This document shows positions 38,964-40,044 of a stretch of DNA of 40,044 nt, in pieces; within the stretch, counting starts at the first letter, position 1, and each line of letters begins with the position of its first letter. The translations under genes and the position numbers were made by a program. Under the pieces are notes generated by a model. It ran no database searches and was not told where the DNA came from. It worked only from the letters and a program-made list of their open reading frames with translations. This stretch comes from an uncultured Bacilli bacterium (GTDB lineage: Bacteria; Bacillota_I; Bacilli_A; RF39; UBA660), in the NCBI GenBank assembly GCA_910587745.1, contig CAJUNE010000012.1, forward strand, positions 1-40,044, in the 5' to 3' direction.

Positions 38964-40044
38964 ATGAACGATTTTCAATTTTTAAGTTATAAAGATGTTA
39001 ATGAAAGACTAGAAAAATTAGTTAATAATAAAGAAAATAAGATTGTTGTCAAAAAAGAATTTCCTTTAGGATTTACAGCATATAATTTACCTATAGAACA
39101 TTATAGTATAGGAAGTGGACCAAAACATATAGTTGTAACTGGCTCATATCATATAGTATTATGGGTAAAATGTATCAAAGACCAGTTAAGGAAGATGGGA
39201 TGTTAGACTTATACCATGTAGATTATTTTAATAAATTAACTGAAAACTATATTGGTGCTAGAATTTTTCGTGAAGAAAATGCTTATGATATTGTCGAAAA
39301 TGAAGATCCATATAATTATATAAATGAATATTTAAGAATAAGATTCGGCATAAATATCCAACCAGAATTATCTAGAATGGGCGGAAACCCAATAGGCCCT
39401 TTAGCAGATCCTGAAACATTTGAAAATGTTACGGTAAAACCAAATTTAAAAGCATTTCGTAACTTTGTAGGAAATTTAGATTTTATAAAAGAGTATTCAG
39501 AATTTATCAATTATTTAGTTAGTGAGTTAAACAAGAAACAAGAAAGAGAAGGAAAAGAAATATCTGATCCTAAGGATATATATAGATTAATTGACAGAAT
39601 ATGTCGTGAAAATCCTTCGTTATATATTAAGTTAAGAGATGAAATAAAATCTCCTCAAAGTTATAATAGACATATAATTTCCTATTTATTTGACCTAATC
39701 AAAAAGAATATAGAACATGGTCATTACTCTGAAAATATTGAGGTAAGAGATATGGTTAATGGGCACATGTTTAATGATAATGAATTCTTAAACAGCTATG
39801 CCAAATTTATTAAAAGTTTAATTATCAGACTTAATAATGATCGAATAAAAAGAAATTTAGAACCACTAGATGAGACTCAAATAAATAATCTAATTGATAA
39901 TATTATTCTAGATTATCCTGAACTTTTCGCTCGTTTAAGAGCTTCAATAAACACTCTAAATTATGAAAGTGAAGTAGAAGCTATCTATAATCATTTAAAT
40001 AATATAATAAACAACCAAATAAAAATGGGTAATTTAGTTAAATA
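38964..40044 (+). pseudogene. M14 zinc carboxypeptidase-like gene with internal deletion (runs off the window)
   Basis: AAGAGGT precedes an ATG at 38964. The first 60 or so codons look like the start of an M14-family carboxypeptidase and reach Val-Val-Thr-Gly-Ser-Tyr-His, where the zinc motif HxxE should continue. It does not: that frame wanders and stops at 39206. From about 39153 another frame is open to the window end (ATG at 39161, no ribosome-binding site). It encodes Met-Tyr-Gln-Arg-Pro, Gly-Ile-Asn-Ile-Gln-Pro-Glu-Leu-Ser-Arg-Met-Gly-Gly-Asn-Pro (plausibly the M14 catalytic-Glu region), then a helical extension. I infer an out-of-frame internal deletion removing the middle of one gene. 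An assembly misjoin is the main alternative. Confidence 0.6.

Overview
The window reads as chromosomal DNA from a very AT-rich (roughly 27% GC by eye), walled, low-GC Gram-positive bacterium. Evidence for a wall is a class B penicillin-binding protein, an M23 endopeptidase, a VanY-type carboxypeptidase and UppS. Ribosome-binding sites match the Bacillota 16S tail (AAGGAGG or AGGTGAT), and many promoters carry the extended -10 TGATATAAT. Trp is written TGG and TGA ends several genes, so the code looks standard. An uncultured gut Bacillota/Mollicutes-like lineage would fit, but that placement is an inference.

Layout. 1-55: tail of an upstream gene. 185-3650: heterodimeric ABC exporter. 3717-5273: membrane-tethered thioredoxin-like protein and an ATP-grasp ligase. 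5345-11150: a tight operon rplI-dnaB-M23 peptidase-walJ-rlmH-ung-HAD, resembling the origin-proximal cluster of Bacilli. 11241-13216: an orphan gene, a LemA-family protein on the minus strand, and a DUF1848 radical-SAM-like protein. 13277-15820: a sigma-70 factor with extra sigma-4-like modules. 15833-18171 (minus): DUF2974 hydrolase and M18 aminopeptidase. 18305-20993: RDD protein, NUDIX hydrolase, an orphan gene, a membrane-anchored MerR regulator and YbjQ. 21018-22132 (minus): an orphan gene and tRNA-Thr(GGT). 22210-25889: uppS, a small membrane protein and a lone VirD4/TraG-type ATPase. 26129-29724: rhodanese, then an ABC transporter operon ending in its own YtrA-type GntR regulator. 29796-33837: lone prepilin, endonuclease IV, a large orphan protein and a start-less ORF that share a duplicated promoter. 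33913-38940: SGNH hydrolase, small orphan, PBP, rpmG, a 63-aa basic protein, efp and VanY. 38964-end: a broken M14 carboxypeptidase gene.

The most interesting locus is the sigma-factor gene. Its canonical regions 1.2-4 are followed by three further sigma-4/HTH-like modules. A run of ten Gs lies in codons 42-45, where any single-base slip causes immediate termination. An in-frame TGA sits exactly where the sister modules have glycine. Together these suggest a phase-variable, multi-headed sigma factor, or one caught in decay. Two other genes also look freshly damaged: a lost start codon near 33464 and an internal deletion in the M14 gene near 39150. Reads must therefore be checked before any of the three lesions is taken as biology.
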